DNA of 64,000 nucleotides from Hyphomonadaceae bacterium (GCA_024743315.1 JANSWU010000006.1:279416-343415); one strand, 5' to 3'. Shown: positions 26,134 to 35,087, counted from the first letter of the stretch. The notes: generated from the letters alone by a model not told the origin. A program made the numbers and translations.

Positions 26134-26610
26134 TCAATCAAGATCCAGCACCATCTGACAATTGCAGCGGTCATAAGGCGTCGGGGTCAGCTCATCGCCT
26201 GTCAGCTCGCGAAATCCCGTTTTACGATACAAAGCAAGCGCCGCCTCCAGTGAGGTATTGGTCTCTAGCCAGATCTGCCGCGCGCCCATCTCTATAGCTT
26301 TGGCCACGACCGCATCCATCAAGGCGCGGCCAATGCCCTGGCCCTGAATGTCCTTGCGCGCCGACATCTTGATCAGCTCAAGCACGCCCTCTCCATGCCC
26401 TGGCACCAGCCCGGCGGTGCCGATGGGCTCGCCGTCCAGGTCCGCGATCAGGATCGCGCCGCCCTTATCGAGAATGTAGGTCTGAGGGTCTTGCAGCTGC
26501 GCCCTGTCTTCGGCTTCAACGGTAAAGAACTCTTCCACCCACGCCATGTTCAGATCGTGAAAGGCGACGGCATCGCTGGTCTTGAAGTCCCGCACAATCA
26601 GGCTGGACAT
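26134..26610 (-). CDS. GNAT family N-acetyltransferase
   Basis: A 158-residue acetyltransferase with GNAT motif A in ELIKMSARKDIQGQGIGRALMDAVVAKA (acetyl-CoA pyrophosphate loop QGQGIG near residue 93) and motif B in LETNTSLEAALALYRKTGFREL. The C-terminus PTPYDRCNCQMVLDLD resembles MarR-linked or YiiD-like small acetyltransferases that act on small molecules, but the substrate is unknown. It begins 3 nt after the fpr stop on the same strand, so it is co-transcribed with fpr. Confidence 0.87.
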   Translation of the reverse strand: MSSLIVRDFKTSDAVAFHDLNMAWVEEFFTVEAEDRAQLQDPQTYILDKGGAILIADLDGEPIGTAGLVPGHGEGVLELIKMSARKDIQGQGIGRALMDAVVAKAIEMGARQIWLETNTSLEAALALYRKTGFRELTGDELTPTPYDRCNCQMVLDLD

Positions 26611-26613
26611 GAA

Positions 26614-27426
26614 CTACCCCACAAAGGCCCGTTCGATGACGAAATCAGCCGGTTCGGAGTTTGAACCCTCTTTCAGGCCATGCTCTTCCATCAGGCCTTT
26701 CAGCTCTTTCGTCATGTCAATCGAACCGCAAATCATAGCCCGATCAGTGGCCGGGTCGAGGCGCGGGACGCCCAAATCTTCGAACAGTTTTCCAGAGCGA
26801 ATAAGGTCGGTCACCCGGCCTTGGCGCTCAAAGTCTTCGCGCGTGCAGGTCTGGTAGAGGCGCAGCTTGCCTTGGCCGATCTCGCCAATGTCTGGGTCGT
26901 TCAGGAAGGCCTCCACCGTCTCGCGCGAATAAGCAAGCTCGGCGACATCGCGGCACGTGTGCGTGATGATCACTTCCTCGAATTTTTCGTACGTCTCGGG
27001 ATCGCGCAGGATGCTGGCAAAAGGCGCAAACCCGGTGCCGGTTGAAAAACAATAAAGCCGTTTGCCCGGCACCAGAGCATCGTGCACCAATGTGCCGACG
27101 GGCTTCTTGCCGAGCAAAACTTTATCGCCAACCTGGATCTTTTGCAGTTTCGAGGTCAGCGGACCGTCTGGAACTTTGATTGAGTAGAATTCCAGCGTGT
27201 CATCCCAATTCGGGCTGGCGACAGAATAGGCGCGCAAAAGCGGTTTGCCATTGTCGCCCATCAGGCCGATCATGATGAATTCACCCGAACGGAAACGAAA
27301 ACTCGCGGGCCGCGTGACCGTGAACTTGAACAAGCGATCTGTATAGTGATGCACTGACAACACCGTCTCTTCGGTCGGCGCGTTCGGGTTCACTTTTTTC
27401 GCAGGTGCTTCAGCAGTCGCAGTCAA
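26614..27426 (-). CDS. fpr: Ferredoxin/flavodoxin-NADP+ reductase
   Basis: A 270-residue FAD enzyme of the bacterial subclass. The FAD site is in LRAYSVASPNWDD; the NADPH site includes YCFSTGTGFAPFASILRDP and THTCRDVAELAY, and the C-terminus is FVIERAFVG, a bacterial FPR ending. It exchanges electrons between NADPH and ferredoxin or flavodoxin. An N-terminal tail of ~15 residues (Ala/Pro/Lys-rich) precedes the barrel. The leader at 27452-27481 can form a 7-bp hairpin (CAGCGGC/GCCGCTG). It is followed by the GNAT gene. Confidence 0.92.
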   Translation of the reverse strand: MTATAEAPAKKVNPNAPTEETVLSVHHYTDRLFKFTVTRPASFRFRSGEFIMIGLMGDNGKPLLRAYSVASPNWDDTLEFYSIKVPDGPLTSKLQKIQVGDKVLLGKKPVGTLVHDALVPGKRLYCFSTGTGFAPFASILRDPETYEKFEEVIITHTCRDVAELAYSRETVEAFLNDPDIGEIGQGKLRLYQTCTREDFERQGRVTDLIRSGKLFEDLGVPRLDPATDRAMICGSIDMTKELKGLMEEHGLKEGSNSEPADFVIERAFVG

Positions 27427-27536
27427 GCCAGCCTCCTCGGGACACTAAGTTCAGCGGCGCATGTGTATGATCTCGCCGCTGAGGACAAGTGGCCGAATGA
27501 ACGCATTAGCAGAACTAAAACTATCCGGGAAAGCCC

Positions 27537-28082
27537 CTAGAGCGACAATTCTGAGGAGACCCAGTTCACATCTGCGTTGGTCGTCTCGGTCAGCACACCG
27601 AGTTCATAGATATTCTCATAACCATAGCCATAGAGATTGATGAAGGTCGGAATGTTGAGTGCGAGGGCCACCCGCTTGAGCGGGATCGGCTCGACATCGT
27701 CGGTGAAATTATTGTTGCAATAAATCAGGACGCGGGTGTCTTTATTGGGGATCACTTCAGCCAGTTTTTCGTCCGTGAAGTCGGAAAATGGCAGATTCAC
27801 CGCCCCTTCAATATGACCCATTTCATAAGCATACTGGCTGCGCGCATCGAGAATGATCGTATTCGGCGCCGCGGCCATCTGATTGAAGTCTTCGAGCGAG
27901 AGCAGACGATCTTCGCGGAGCTGGAACACTTCATCGCTGAGATCCATAAATCCTGCAAAATCAATTTCGGCAGATCCGGGTGTCTCTTGCGCGTTTGCCG
28001 CAAGGCCAATGCCGATGAAGGTTGCGATCGCCAATAAGCCGCAAATCAGACTGTTTCGAACACCGTTTTTTCGAGCACGCAT
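27537..28082 (-). CDS. Exported rhodanese-like sulfurtransferase domain protein
   Basis: A 181-residue precursor. The ATG at 28082 is chosen because GGAG lies 6 nt upstream and it yields a clean signal peptide (MRARKNGVRNSLICG...GLAANAQ); ATGs further upstream lack this. The mature part is a single rhodanese fold: TIILDARSQYAYEMGHIEGAVNLPFSDF, then the active loop Cys in VLIYCNNNFTDD, which is longer than in classical rhodanese. It presumably acts in the periplasm. tdk lies 85 nt upstream on the same strand, and fpr 110 nt downstream. The substrate is unknown. Confidence 0.85.
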   Translation of the reverse strand: MRARKNGVRNSLICGLLAIATFIGIGLAANAQETPGSAEIDFAGFMDLSDEVFQLREDRLLSLEDFNQMAAAPNTIILDARSQYAYEMGHIEGAVNLPFSDFTDEKLAEVIPNKDTRVLIYCNNNFTDDVEPIPLKRVALALNIPTFINLYGYGYENIYELGVLTETTNADVNWVSSELSL

Positions 28083-28167
28083 AACACGCTCCATCGCTGC
28101 GCTGCCCTCTCGCCCCGAATTAGTGAGTAAAGATTCATTGTGGCAGGATTGGGAACCGATTGGGGTC

Positions 28168-28752
28168 TTAACGCCCCAAAGCCTCTTCCCAATGTTTGCG
28201 GCAGAGCGAGACATAGACTTCTTTTCCGACACTCACCTGCGCACCTGATTTCAGCGCCTGTCCCTGTTCATCCATGCGCGCAGTCATCGTCGCTTTTTTC
28301 CCGCAATGGCAAATTGTCCGAGCCTCGCGCAGGTCGTCCGCGATCGCGAGCAGCGCGGCCGAACCTTCAAACAATTCCCCCTGAAAATCCGTGCGCAAAC
28401 CATAACACAAGACGGGCAGCTTCAACTGATCGCCAACCCGCGCCAATTGCCAGACCTGTTCCTTGGTCAGGAATTGCGCCTCATCAAAAAAAATCGCGCT
28501 CAGCGGAGTCGCCCCATGCTGCATCGTGATCGCATCAAACAAATCCGTCTCAGCACGATAAAGATGCGCCTCGGCTTCCAGACCGATGCGAGACTCGATC
28601 CGCCCCATCACGGCATCAGCATCGACCCCATAATGACCGGAGGTCCAAAGCATGACTTCCATACCGCGCTCCCGGTAATTGTAGGCCGCCTGCAACAGGA
28701 TCGCAGACTTACCGGCATTCATCGCGCTGAACGTAAAATAGAGTTTGGACAT
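28168..28752 (-). CDS. tdk: Thymidine kinase (type II)
   Basis: A 194-residue salvage enzyme that phosphorylates thymidine. The P-loop is SAMNAGKSA near residue 9, the Walker B/lid region is AIFFDEAQFLTKEQVWQL near residue 85, and the substrate lasso contains VLCYGLRTDFQGELFEGSAALLAIAD. The zinc ribbon is CHCGKKA with a downstream SLCRKHW. Length and motifs fit the alphaproteobacterial type. It is divergent from the DUF1272 gene across 55 nt. Confidence 0.95.
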   Translation of the reverse strand: MSKLYFTFSAMNAGKSAILLQAAYNYRERGMEVMLWTSGHYGVDADAVMGRIESRIGLEAEAHLYRAETDLFDAITMQHGATPLSAIFFDEAQFLTKEQVWQLARVGDQLKLPVLCYGLRTDFQGELFEGSAALLAIADDLREARTICHCGKKATMTARMDEQGQALKSGAQVSVGKEVYVSLCRKHWEEALGR

Positions 28753-28807
28753 TTCGCCGATTTAAGCGATTCTCCGGCGCAGCACAGCTGGCCATGAGGA
28801 GATGAGC

Positions 28808-29122
28808 ATGCTGGATCTTCGCCCGAATTGCGAGCTTTGCGATCGCGATTTACCGCCCGACGCCAAAGACGCGATGATTTGTTCGTATGAATGCACCTAT
28901 TGCGTCGATTGCGTGAACGGGCCGCTTGAGAATGTCTGCCCGACTTGTGGTGGCGGCTTTTGTCCGCGCCCGATCCGGCCCAAACGGAACTGGCGCAAGG
29001 GCAAAACGCTCGGCCTTGAGAACCAGCCGGCCAGCACCAAACGGATCAACTCGCCCTATTCACGCGAAGACATCGCGGCGCATGTGGCCCGCATCAAACA
29101 CTTGAAACCGGAAGAGCGATGA
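28808..29122 (+). CDS. DUF1272 family zinc-ribbon-like protein
   Basis: A 104-residue protein. The ATG at 28808 is used because GAGGAG lies 6 nt upstream; the ATG at 28802 directly abuts it. It is Cys-rich with paired motifs CELCD, CSYECTYCVDC and CPTCGGGFCPRP that probably bind zinc, matching DUF1272. Function is unknown. Its stop overlaps the HAD gene by 4 nt, so the two form an operon. Confidence 0.88.
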   Translation: MLDLRPNCELCDRDLPPDAKDAMICSYECTYCVDCVNGPLENVCPTCGGGFCPRPIRPKRNWRKGKTLGLENQPASTKRINSPYSREDIAAHVARIKHLKPEER

Positions 29123-29787
29123 GCCCGCCGGACGTCGACGCGATCATATTCGACAATGATGGTGTCTTGGTCGATTCTGAAATCATCCATGTCGAGGTCG
29201 AGCGCGAACTATTGGGCGAAATCGGCCTTAATTATTCGTATGAAGATTACATGTCTCGCTTCGTCGGGCTTTCACCAAAGGATTTCGAAGCCGAACTGTC
29301 AGACGATCACGAACACGTTTTCGGCCGTCCGTTCCCCGATAGTTTTCGCGACGATCTCAAAAAGCGCGTCTGGCCTCGCATCGAGGCAGAATTGAAAGCT
29401 TTGCCCGGGGCGGCGAATCTCGTCGCCCGCGCTGGACTCCCCGCAGCGGTGGCCTCCTCAGCGACAGCTGATCGTCTGCGAAGAAAGCTCGAAATCACTG
29501 GATTGCGGGAGCTTTTCGATCCACACATCTATTCATCTCAAATGGTCCCGAATGGGAAACCTGCGCCAGACTTATTCCTGCATGCGGCGAGCAAACTCGG
29601 CATTGCGCCTGACCGCTGCATGGTGATTGAAGACAGCATGAACGGGGTGCGTGCTGGGCGTGCCGCAAACATGTTCACGGTCGGCTTTACTGGCGGAGGT
29701 CATGCCGACGCGGGCCTGGCTGAGCGTCTAATGCAGGCTGGCGCGCATATGGTCGTGGCGTCTCATGACGAGCTATTCGTCGTTTAG
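29119..29787 (+). CDS. HAD-superfamily hydrolase, beta-phosphoglucomutase/phosphatase-like
   Basis: A 222-residue HAD enzyme. Motif I is IIFDNDGVLVDSE near residue 9; motif II is AAVASSATADRLRRKLE near residue 110; motif III Lys is in NGKPAPDLF and the acidic pair in CMVIEDSMNGVRAGRAA near residue 173. DNDG rather than DMDG in motif I, with the long helical cap, resembles the YieH/GppA subgroup of sugar- or nucleotide-phosphate phosphatases. It is coupled to DUF1272 by a 4-nt overlap and convergent with the LysR gene, overlapping 4 nt. Confidence 0.87.
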   Translation: MSPPDVDAIIFDNDGVLVDSEIIHVEVERELLGEIGLNYSYEDYMSRFVGLSPKDFEAELSDDHEHVFGRPFPDSFRDDLKKRVWPRIEAELKALPGAANLVARAGLPAAVASSATADRLRRKLEITGLRELFDPHIYSSQMVPNGKPAPDLFLHAASKLGIAPDRCMVIEDSMNGVRAGRAANMFTVGFTGGGHADAGLAERLMQAGAHMVVASHDELFVV

Positions 29788-30719
29788 ACCCCGGCCACTT
29801 CGCTCGCTGCTGCTTCGGCTTTGACCCATTTGATGAAAGATCGGACGTCTTCACTCAGGTGACGCCCTTTCGGCCAGACCAGCCAATAGCCGTAATCGAC
29901 ACTGATCGATCCATCCGCAAACGGCGCGACCAAGCGACCCGCCGCAATGTCCGCGGCCGCGATCGCACGCTTGGCCAGTACGACTCCGCGCCCCGTCGCG
30001 GCAGCTTCAATCGCCAAAGCGGATTGATTGAAGCGCGGTCCGCGTGTGCCGTCGACGTCGGCGCCAGCGCCGCGCGCTTTCAGCCAGCTGGTCCAATCCG
30101 GGCAAGACGGGTCAACTTCTGCACTGACATCATGAATGAGCGTATGCTTGGCCAAGTCGGCCGGTTTGCGGATCGCCTCGGCGCCTTCCAGAAGCTGCGG
30201 CGAGCACACCGGTAGCACGGTTTCGTCCAGCAGTTTCTCGGCTTTCAAGCCATCATAGTCGCCGGCGCCATAACGAATGGCGAAATCGGCGTCTGCAGTG
30301 GTAAAATCGGTTAGCCCGCTATCGGCGCTGACCCAGGCCTCGACCCCCGGATGGGCATCATGAAAGCGGTCAAGCCGCGGCGCGAGCCACTTTGCGGCGA
30401 AGCTTGGAGCAGAGCTGACCATCACACGACCTTTTCTCGCCGGGGCCTGCATGATGCGGCCGGCTTCGGCGATCTGGTCAAACGCCTCGCGCACCAAGGG
30501 CAAGGCTGCTTGCGCTGCATCGGTGAGCAGGACGCTTCGCCCAGTGCGCTTGAACAGAGGCGTCCCGGCATACTCCTCCAGTTGGCGAATATGCTGCGAG
30601 ATCGCGCCAGGCGTGACGTTGAGTTCGTCTGCCGCCTTGGTGAATGACAGGCGGCGCGCGGCAGCTTCAAAGGCGCGTAAAGCGTTGAGCGGTGGGAGGC
30701 GATCATTCGTGTCAGACAT
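29784..30719 (-). CDS. LysR family regulator, GcvA-like
   Basis: A 311-residue LysR-type regulator. The N-terminal helix-turn-helix is LNALRAFEAAARRLSFTKAADELNVTPGAISQHIRQLEEYAGTPLFKRTGR. The effector domain has the GcvA-group sequences VMVSSAPSFAAKWLAPRLDRF, DFAIRYGAGDYDG and GRGVVLAKRAIAAADIAAGRL. It is divergent from cysG, with an ATTGT-N11-ACAAT box between them. Whether it regulates the sulfate-reduction operon or only itself is not shown; GcvA-type proteins more often control glycine or beta-lactamase genes. Confidence 0.9.
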   Translation of the reverse strand: MSDTNDRLPPLNALRAFEAAARRLSFTKAADELNVTPGAISQHIRQLEEYAGTPLFKRTGRSVLLTDAAQAALPLVREAFDQIAEAGRIMQAPARKGRVMVSSAPSFAAKWLAPRLDRFHDAHPGVEAWVSADSGLTDFTTADADFAIRYGAGDYDGLKAEKLLDETVLPVCSPQLLEGAEAIRKPADLAKHTLIHDVSAEVDPSCPDWTSWLKARGAGADVDGTRGPRFNQSALAIEAAATGRGVVLAKRAIAAADIAAGRLVAPFADGSISVDYGYWLVWPKGRHLSEDVRSFIKWVKAEAAASEVAGV

Positions 30720-30744
30720 AGGTCAGGTCTATAACCAGATTTTG

Positions 30745-30765
30745 ATTGTAGTTTCTCTAAACAAT
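30745..30765. promoter_or_regulatory. LysR-type operator (ATTGT-N11-ACAAT)
   Basis: ATTGT at 30745-30749 and ACAAT at 30761-30765 are exact complements separated by 11 nt, fitting the T-N11-A rule of LysR boxes. The site is 26 nt upstream of the LysR start and 83 nt upstream of cysG, so it suits autoregulation and possible control of cysG. Confidence 0.55.
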
Positions 30766-30847
30766 AGGATAAGGCTCTTTCGGTTGCTGAAACGGCCTCG
30801 TCAACTCATTTCTCCGACAACTCTGCTTCGAACGGAACTGACCCCTC

Positions 30848-32251
30848 ATGCGCCTCTTCCCTGCGTTTTTCTATACTGATGATGCTCACATCACGGTCTT
30901 TGGCGGCGGCGAAGAAGCCCGGCGCAAAGTGCGCCTCCTGGCCAAGACCACGGCCCACATCACAGTCATCATTGATACCGAAATCGAACCTGGCTTTGCG
31001 CAAGAGTTCGCTGGCCGCATCACCATCGCGCCCAGGGACATGGCCGGCCAGGCGCTCGACCGTTCGAAATTTGCGATTGTCGCTTGCCGCACGAAAGAGA
31101 ATTGCGAGCAATCGATTGTCTGGGCTCGTGAATATGGCGTGCCGATCAATGTCGTCGACCAGCCGGAAGAATGCGATTTCACCGTCCCGAGCATTCTCGA
31201 GCGCGGCGAGATCGTCGCCGCAGTCGGGTCTGGCGGGGCGGCACCGGTGCTCGCCAAGCGCGTTCGCACCAGCCTGGAAGCGCTGATGCCGCAAAATATG
31301 GGGCCGCTCTCAGAGCTTGCCCGCGACTTCCGCCCCCGCGTCTATCAAGTCCTCGATGATGGCACCAAACGCCGCCAGTTCTGGGAAGCTGCCTTGAATG
31401 GCGCCCCGGCGGACCTCGCCATGAACGGAAAATTCGACGACGCGCTCGCCGCCATGGAGGCGCTGTTGCAAGACGTGGCGTCTCCGTCCAATCGAGTCGG
31501 TACAGTCCATATTGTCGGCGCGGGTCCGGGCGATCCGGAACTCCTGACTTTGAAAGCGTTCCGCCTGATCCAGAATGCCGACATTGTCTTCCATGACCGC
31601 CTGGTTAGCGAAGAGATCATGGATCTGGTACGTCGCGACGCCACCCGGGTCTCGGTCGGCAAAGCAAAAGCCAATCACAGCGTCCCGCAAAATGAAATTC
31701 ATGATCTGATGATTAAAGCTGCCAAGGAAGGCCAGCGCGTGGTGCGCCTCAAAGGCGGCGATCCGTTCATCTTTGGACGCGGCGGCGAAGAAGTCGAGGC
31801 TCTCCGCGAGGCCGGGATTGAAGCCAGTGTGGTACCGGGCATTTCATCGGCGCTTGGCTGCGCCGCCTCAGCCGGACTGCCGCTCACGCACCGCGACCAC
31901 GCCCAAACCCTAACCTTCGTCACTGGGCATGCCAAATCCGGCGAGGTGCCAGATCTCGATTGGCCCGCGCTTGCAAAACCGGCACAGACCGTGGTCGTGT
32001 TTATGGGCGTCGGGACAGCCCCCGTGATTGCAGAAAAACTTATCCATGCGGGGCGCGCAACCAGCACCCCCGTCGCCGTCATCGAGAACGGTACCCGCGC
32101 CAATGAAATCAAAGTCTTCGGCACACTCGCAGAGTTGCCACAACTGATCACGCGCGCTGGTATTAAAGGGCCGGCGCTGCTGGTGATTGGTGAGGTCAGC
32201 GCCATCCCGGCCGAAGCCCTGGCCGAGCTTTCATCGGAGGTCGCGGCATGA
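30848..32251 (+). CDS. cysG: Siroheme synthase CysG (trifunctional)
   Basis: A 467-residue fusion. Residues ~1-150 are the precorrin-2 dehydrogenase/ferrochelatase part (ITVFGGGEEARRKVRLL NAD site; VPSILERGEIVAAVGSGGAAPVLAKRVR). Residues ~215-460 are uroporphyrinogen-III methyltransferase: VHIVGAGPGDPELLTLKAFRLIQNADIVFHDRLV, VVRLKGGDPFIFGRGGEE, GCAASAGLPLTHRDHAQTLTFVTGH. It makes siroheme from uroporphyrinogen III for the sulfite reductase encoded downstream. It starts the operon and overlaps DUF2849 by 4 nt. Confidence 0.95.
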   Translation: MRLFPAFFYTDDAHITVFGGGEEARRKVRLLAKTTAHITVIIDTEIEPGFAQEFAGRITIAPRDMAGQALDRSKFAIVACRTKENCEQSIVWAREYGVPINVVDQPEECDFTVPSILERGEIVAAVGSGGAAPVLAKRVRTSLEALMPQNMGPLSELARDFRPRVYQVLDDGTKRRQFWEAALNGAPADLAMNGKFDDALAAMEALLQDVASPSNRVGTVHIVGAGPGDPELLTLKAFRLIQNADIVFHDRLVSEEIMDLVRRDATRVSVGKAKANHSVPQNEIHDLMIKAAKEGQRVVRLKGGDPFIFGRGGEEVEALREAGIEASVVPGISSALGCAASAGLPLTHRDHAQTLTFVTGHAKSGEVPDLDWPALAKPAQTVVVFMGVGTAPVIAEKLIHAGRATSTPVAVIENGTRANEIKVFGTLAELPQLITRAGIKGPALLVIGEVSAIPAEALAELSSEVAA

Positions 32252-32556
32252 CATCTGTTCGCCCGAAACTGAAACCGGAAACTCCGAAGACCGTCACCGC
32301 CTGGAACACCGCAACCGGGAATGTGGTCTGGCTGCGCGCCGACGAGACCTGGACCGAAGACGCCAGCGAACTTGGTGTTTTCACCGGCGAGGCGGCAGAC
32401 GCGGCGCTCGAAAAAGCCAAAACCCAGGAAGGGGCCATCACTGACCCTTATTTCATGGAAGTGACGGTGGATGGCAAAGTCGCGGGCCGCGAGTCATTGC
32501 GCGAGAGCATCCGCGCCAATGGACCGACCGTCCCTTATGGAGTGATTATCAGATGA
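32248..32556 (+). CDS. DUF2849 family protein
   Basis: A 102-residue protein starting within the cysG stop (ATGA overlap). The family pattern is TAWNTATGNVVWLRADETW...DPYFMEV. DUF2849 is typically found between cysG and cysI in alphaproteobacteria, which suggests a role with the siroheme sulfite reductase, but no activity is known. Confidence 0.88.
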   Translation: MTSVRPKLKPETPKTVTAWNTATGNVVWLRADETWTEDASELGVFTGEAADAALEKAKTQEGAITDPYFMEVTVDGKVAGRESLRESIRANGPTVPYGVIIR

Positions 32557-32571
32557 TGTGCGAATGGTGGT

Positions 32572-32688
32572 CCTTACGCACCCGCATCCCTGGCGCAAGC
32601 CAGGGTCCATGGCGGCTGGGTCAGATGTCTATGTCTGCCTCAACCGCCATAGATCCCGGCTTCCGCCGGGAAAACGGCGGAGAGTGCT
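32572..32688. repeat. Mosaic palindromic repeat upstream of the GST gene
   Basis: The gap between DUF2849 and the GST gene is made of nested palindromes: CCTGGC-GCAA-GCCAGG, a CATGGCGG...CCGCCATAG pair spanning the gap, then CCCGGCTTCCGCCGGGAAAA. This is the 'CATCCCTGGCGCAAGCCAGGG...CCCGGCTTCCGCCGGG' type of REP-like element common in alphaproteobacterial genomes. Confidence 0.65.
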
Positions 32689-32689
32689 C

Positions 32690-33325
32690 ATGAGCGATCG
32701 TGAGATCTCCAAGCTGACGCTTTATGGCGACAGCATTTCCGGCAATTGCCAAAAACCGCGTTGGACCGCCGACTATCTCGATATCGATCATGATTGGGTC
32801 GAGGTCGACATTCTCGATGGCGGCACGCAGACCGAAGAATTCCTGGCGCTGAACCCGGTCGGGCAAGTGCCGATCGCGCGTTGGCCCGATGGTCGCGTAT
32901 TGCCACAATCGAATGCGATCATGCTCTATCTGGCCGAAGGGTCGGACCTGATCCCGGAGCATTCGTTCCACCGCGCGCAGATGAATTCATGGCTGTTCTG
33001 GGAACAGTATTCCCACGAGACCTCAATTGCGGTGCGGCGGTTCAAGAAGCATTATTTAAAGCTGCCAGAAGAGGAGATTGATCCTCAACTTATGGTCAAA
33101 GGTCGCCGCGCGCTTGGCGTCATGGAAATGCAGCTGACCTGGACCGACTGGCTGGTTGGCGAAAGCCTCACCTGCGCGGATATCGCCTTGGTCGCCTATA
33201 CCCGCGTCGCCCATGAAGGTGGGTTCGATCTCGCAGAATTTCCGAATGTAGAGCGCTGGGTGAGCCGCGTCGAAGGCGCGCTGTCCATCGGCCATGCTAT
33301 GCCGAAGCAGGGAGTGACCCTGTGA
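32690..33325 (+). CDS. Glutathione S-transferase family protein
   Basis: A 211-residue protein with an N-terminal thioredoxin-like domain (KLTLYGDSISGNCQKPRWTADYLDIDHDWVEVD; ALNPVGQVPIARWPDG; the gamma-Glu contact SNAIMLYLAEGS) and a helical C-terminal domain ending with DWLVGESLTCADIALVAYTRV. The ATG at 32690 is used; in-frame ATGs further upstream lie inside the repeat. It sits inside the sulfur-reduction operon, bracketed by palindromic repeats, with no clear family reason for its position. The substrate is unknown. Confidence 0.9.
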   Translation: MSDREISKLTLYGDSISGNCQKPRWTADYLDIDHDWVEVDILDGGTQTEEFLALNPVGQVPIARWPDGRVLPQSNAIMLYLAEGSDLIPEHSFHRAQMNSWLFWEQYSHETSIAVRRFKKHYLKLPEEEIDPQLMVKGRRALGVMEMQLTWTDWLVGESLTCADIALVAYTRVAHEGGFDLAEFPNVERWVSRVEGALSIGHAMPKQGVTL

Positions 33326-33339
33326 CCCGAAACTTCGCT

Positions 33340-33414
33340 CATCCCCGCGAAGGCGGGGATCTCATGCCGAAAATCAATAGCCGCTACGAACAGATCCCCG
33401 CCTTCGCGGGGATG
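33340..33414. repeat. Paired inverted palindromic repeat between GST and cysI
   Basis: Two inverted copies of a hairpin-forming unit, each with stem ATCCCCGC...GCGGGGAT (33341-33360 and 33394-33413), flank a 33-nt centre. The outer arms also pair with each other (CATCCCCGCGAAGGCGGGGAT with its complement). This is a widespread alphaproteobacterial intergenic repeat. It may stabilise or split the operon mRNA. Confidence 0.8.
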
Positions 33415-33428
33415 AACGGGAAATAGAC

Positions 33429-35087
33429 ATGTATCGTTATGATGAATTTGACGCGCAGATCGTCAAAGAGCGCGTCGATCAGTTCCGGGGACAGGTCGAG
33501 CGTCGCCTCTCCGGCGAAATCCTGGAAGATGAGTTTAAGCCCCTGCGCTTACAGAACGGTGTCTATCTCCAGCTGCACGCTTATATGCTGCGCGTCGCCA
33601 TCCCCTACGGCCAATTAAATGCGGCGCGGATGCGTAAGCTGGCCAAGATCGCACGCGATTATGATCGCGGTTATGGCCACATGACGACGCGCCAGAACAT
33701 TCAGTATAATTGGGTGGCCCTAAAAGACATCCCGGATGTGCTTGAGGAATTGGCTGAGGTTGAAATGCACGCCATTCAGACATCTGGAAACTGCATCCGC
33801 AATGTCACCTCTGACCATTTTGCTGGCGCCACCAAGGACGAGATCATGGATCCACGCCCCTGGTGTGAGATCATTCGCCAGTGGAGCACGTTCCACCCAG
33901 AATTCGCCTTCCTGCCACGCAAGTTCAAGATTGCTGTGACCGCGGCTGAGCATGACCGCGCCGCCATTCGCGTCCACGATATCGGCCTGCACATGCGCGA
34001 GCGCGACGGCGTGGTTGGCTTTGAAGTGCATGTTGGCGGTGGTCAGGGCCGGACCCCGATCATCGCGGCCATGGTCAATGAGTTCGTGCCCGAAACCGAA
34101 ATCCTCGATTACCTAGAGGCGATCATGCGGGTCTATAACCGCTTCGGGCGCCGCGATAACAAATACAAAGCGCGGATCAAAATCCTCGTTTCAGAGACCG
34201 GAGCGGAAGAATTCACCCGCCTGGTGGAAGAAGAGTATGCGGCCCAGCAGGAAAGCGAGAAAATTGCCCTGCCGCAGGCCGAAATTGATCGGATCAATGC
34301 CTATTTTGCGCCGCCCGAATTTGCCGAGAAGCCCGAAACCAGCGACGCGTTTGAGCGCGCCAAAGCGGCTGATCCGGCCTTCGCCAATTGGGCCAAGGTC
34401 AACCTGCATCCTCACAAAGTGGCGGGCTATACCTCCGTGACGATCAGCCTGAAGCCGATTGCCGGGCTCGCCGGGGATGCCACAGACGGCCAGATGGCGG
34501 TAATGGCTCATCTCGCGGAAACCTATGGCTTTGACGATATTCGCGTCACCCATGCTCAGAATGTTGTGCTTCCGCACGTCGCGCTGGATGACCTGTACGA
34601 TGTCTACCGCGAGCTTGATGCAGCAGGCCTTGCCACGGCGAATGAGAGCCTGATCACCGATATGATCGTTTGCCCAGGCCTGGATTACTGCAACCTTGCC
34701 AATGCCCGCTCCATCCCGGTCGGGCAAGAAATCCAGAAAGTCTTTGCCGACCCGGCCTATGAGCAGGATATCGGCAAGCTGCACGTGAACATTTCCGGCT
34801 GCATCAATGCCTGCGGCCACCACCATGTCGGCCATATCGGCATTCTCGGCGTCGACCGGAAAGGTGAGGAATATTACCAGATCTCGCTTGGCGGCCGCGC
34901 TGACGAGAAAGCCGCCGTCGGTCAGATTATCGGCAAGGCCCTGCGCCATGAAGAAGTGCCCGGCGCGGTCAAAACCATTGTCGACACCTATCGTGATTTG
35001 CGCATCAGCGCCGACGAGAAATTCATCGACGCGGTCGAGCGCCTTGGCGTCGAACCGTTCCAGGAGGCGATCTATGCCGCTGATTAA
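33429..35087 (+). CDS. cysI: Sulfite/nitrite reductase, siroheme hemoprotein
   Basis: A 552-residue enzyme that reduces sulfite to sulfide. It has the two ferredoxin-like/hemoprotein repeats of the NiR/SiR family: RQNIQYNWVALKDIPDV and FAVNLHP-type segments, the siroheme/[4Fe-4S] cysteines in CPGLDYCNLANARS and INISGCINACGHHHVGHIGILG. It is the single-subunit ferredoxin-type form common in alphaproteobacteria, with no CysJ flavoprotein nearby; the fpr product at 26614-27426 could supply electrons (inference). A strong AGGAGG inside its 3' end serves DUF934. Its stop lies inside the DUF934 gene. Confidence 0.93.
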   Translation: MYRYDEFDAQIVKERVDQFRGQVERRLSGEILEDEFKPLRLQNGVYLQLHAYMLRVAIPYGQLNAARMRKLAKIARDYDRGYGHMTTRQNIQYNWVALKDIPDVLEELAEVEMHAIQTSGNCIRNVTSDHFAGATKDEIMDPRPWCEIIRQWSTFHPEFAFLPRKFKIAVTAAEHDRAAIRVHDIGLHMRERDGVVGFEVHVGGGQGRTPIIAAMVNEFVPETEILDYLEAIMRVYNRFGRRDNKYKARIKILVSETGAEEFTRLVEEEYAAQQESEKIALPQAEIDRINAYFAPPEFAEKPETSDAFERAKAADPAFANWAKVNLHPHKVAGYTSVTISLKPIAGLAGDATDGQMAVMAHLAETYGFDDIRVTHAQNVVLPHVALDDLYDVYRELDAAGLATANESLITDMIVCPGLDYCNLANARSIPVGQEIQKVFADPAYEQDIGKLHVNISGCINACGHHHVGHIGILGVDRKGEEYYQISLGGRADEKAAVGQIIGKALRHEEVPGAVKTIVDTYRDLRISADEKFIDAVERLGVEPFQEAIYAAD

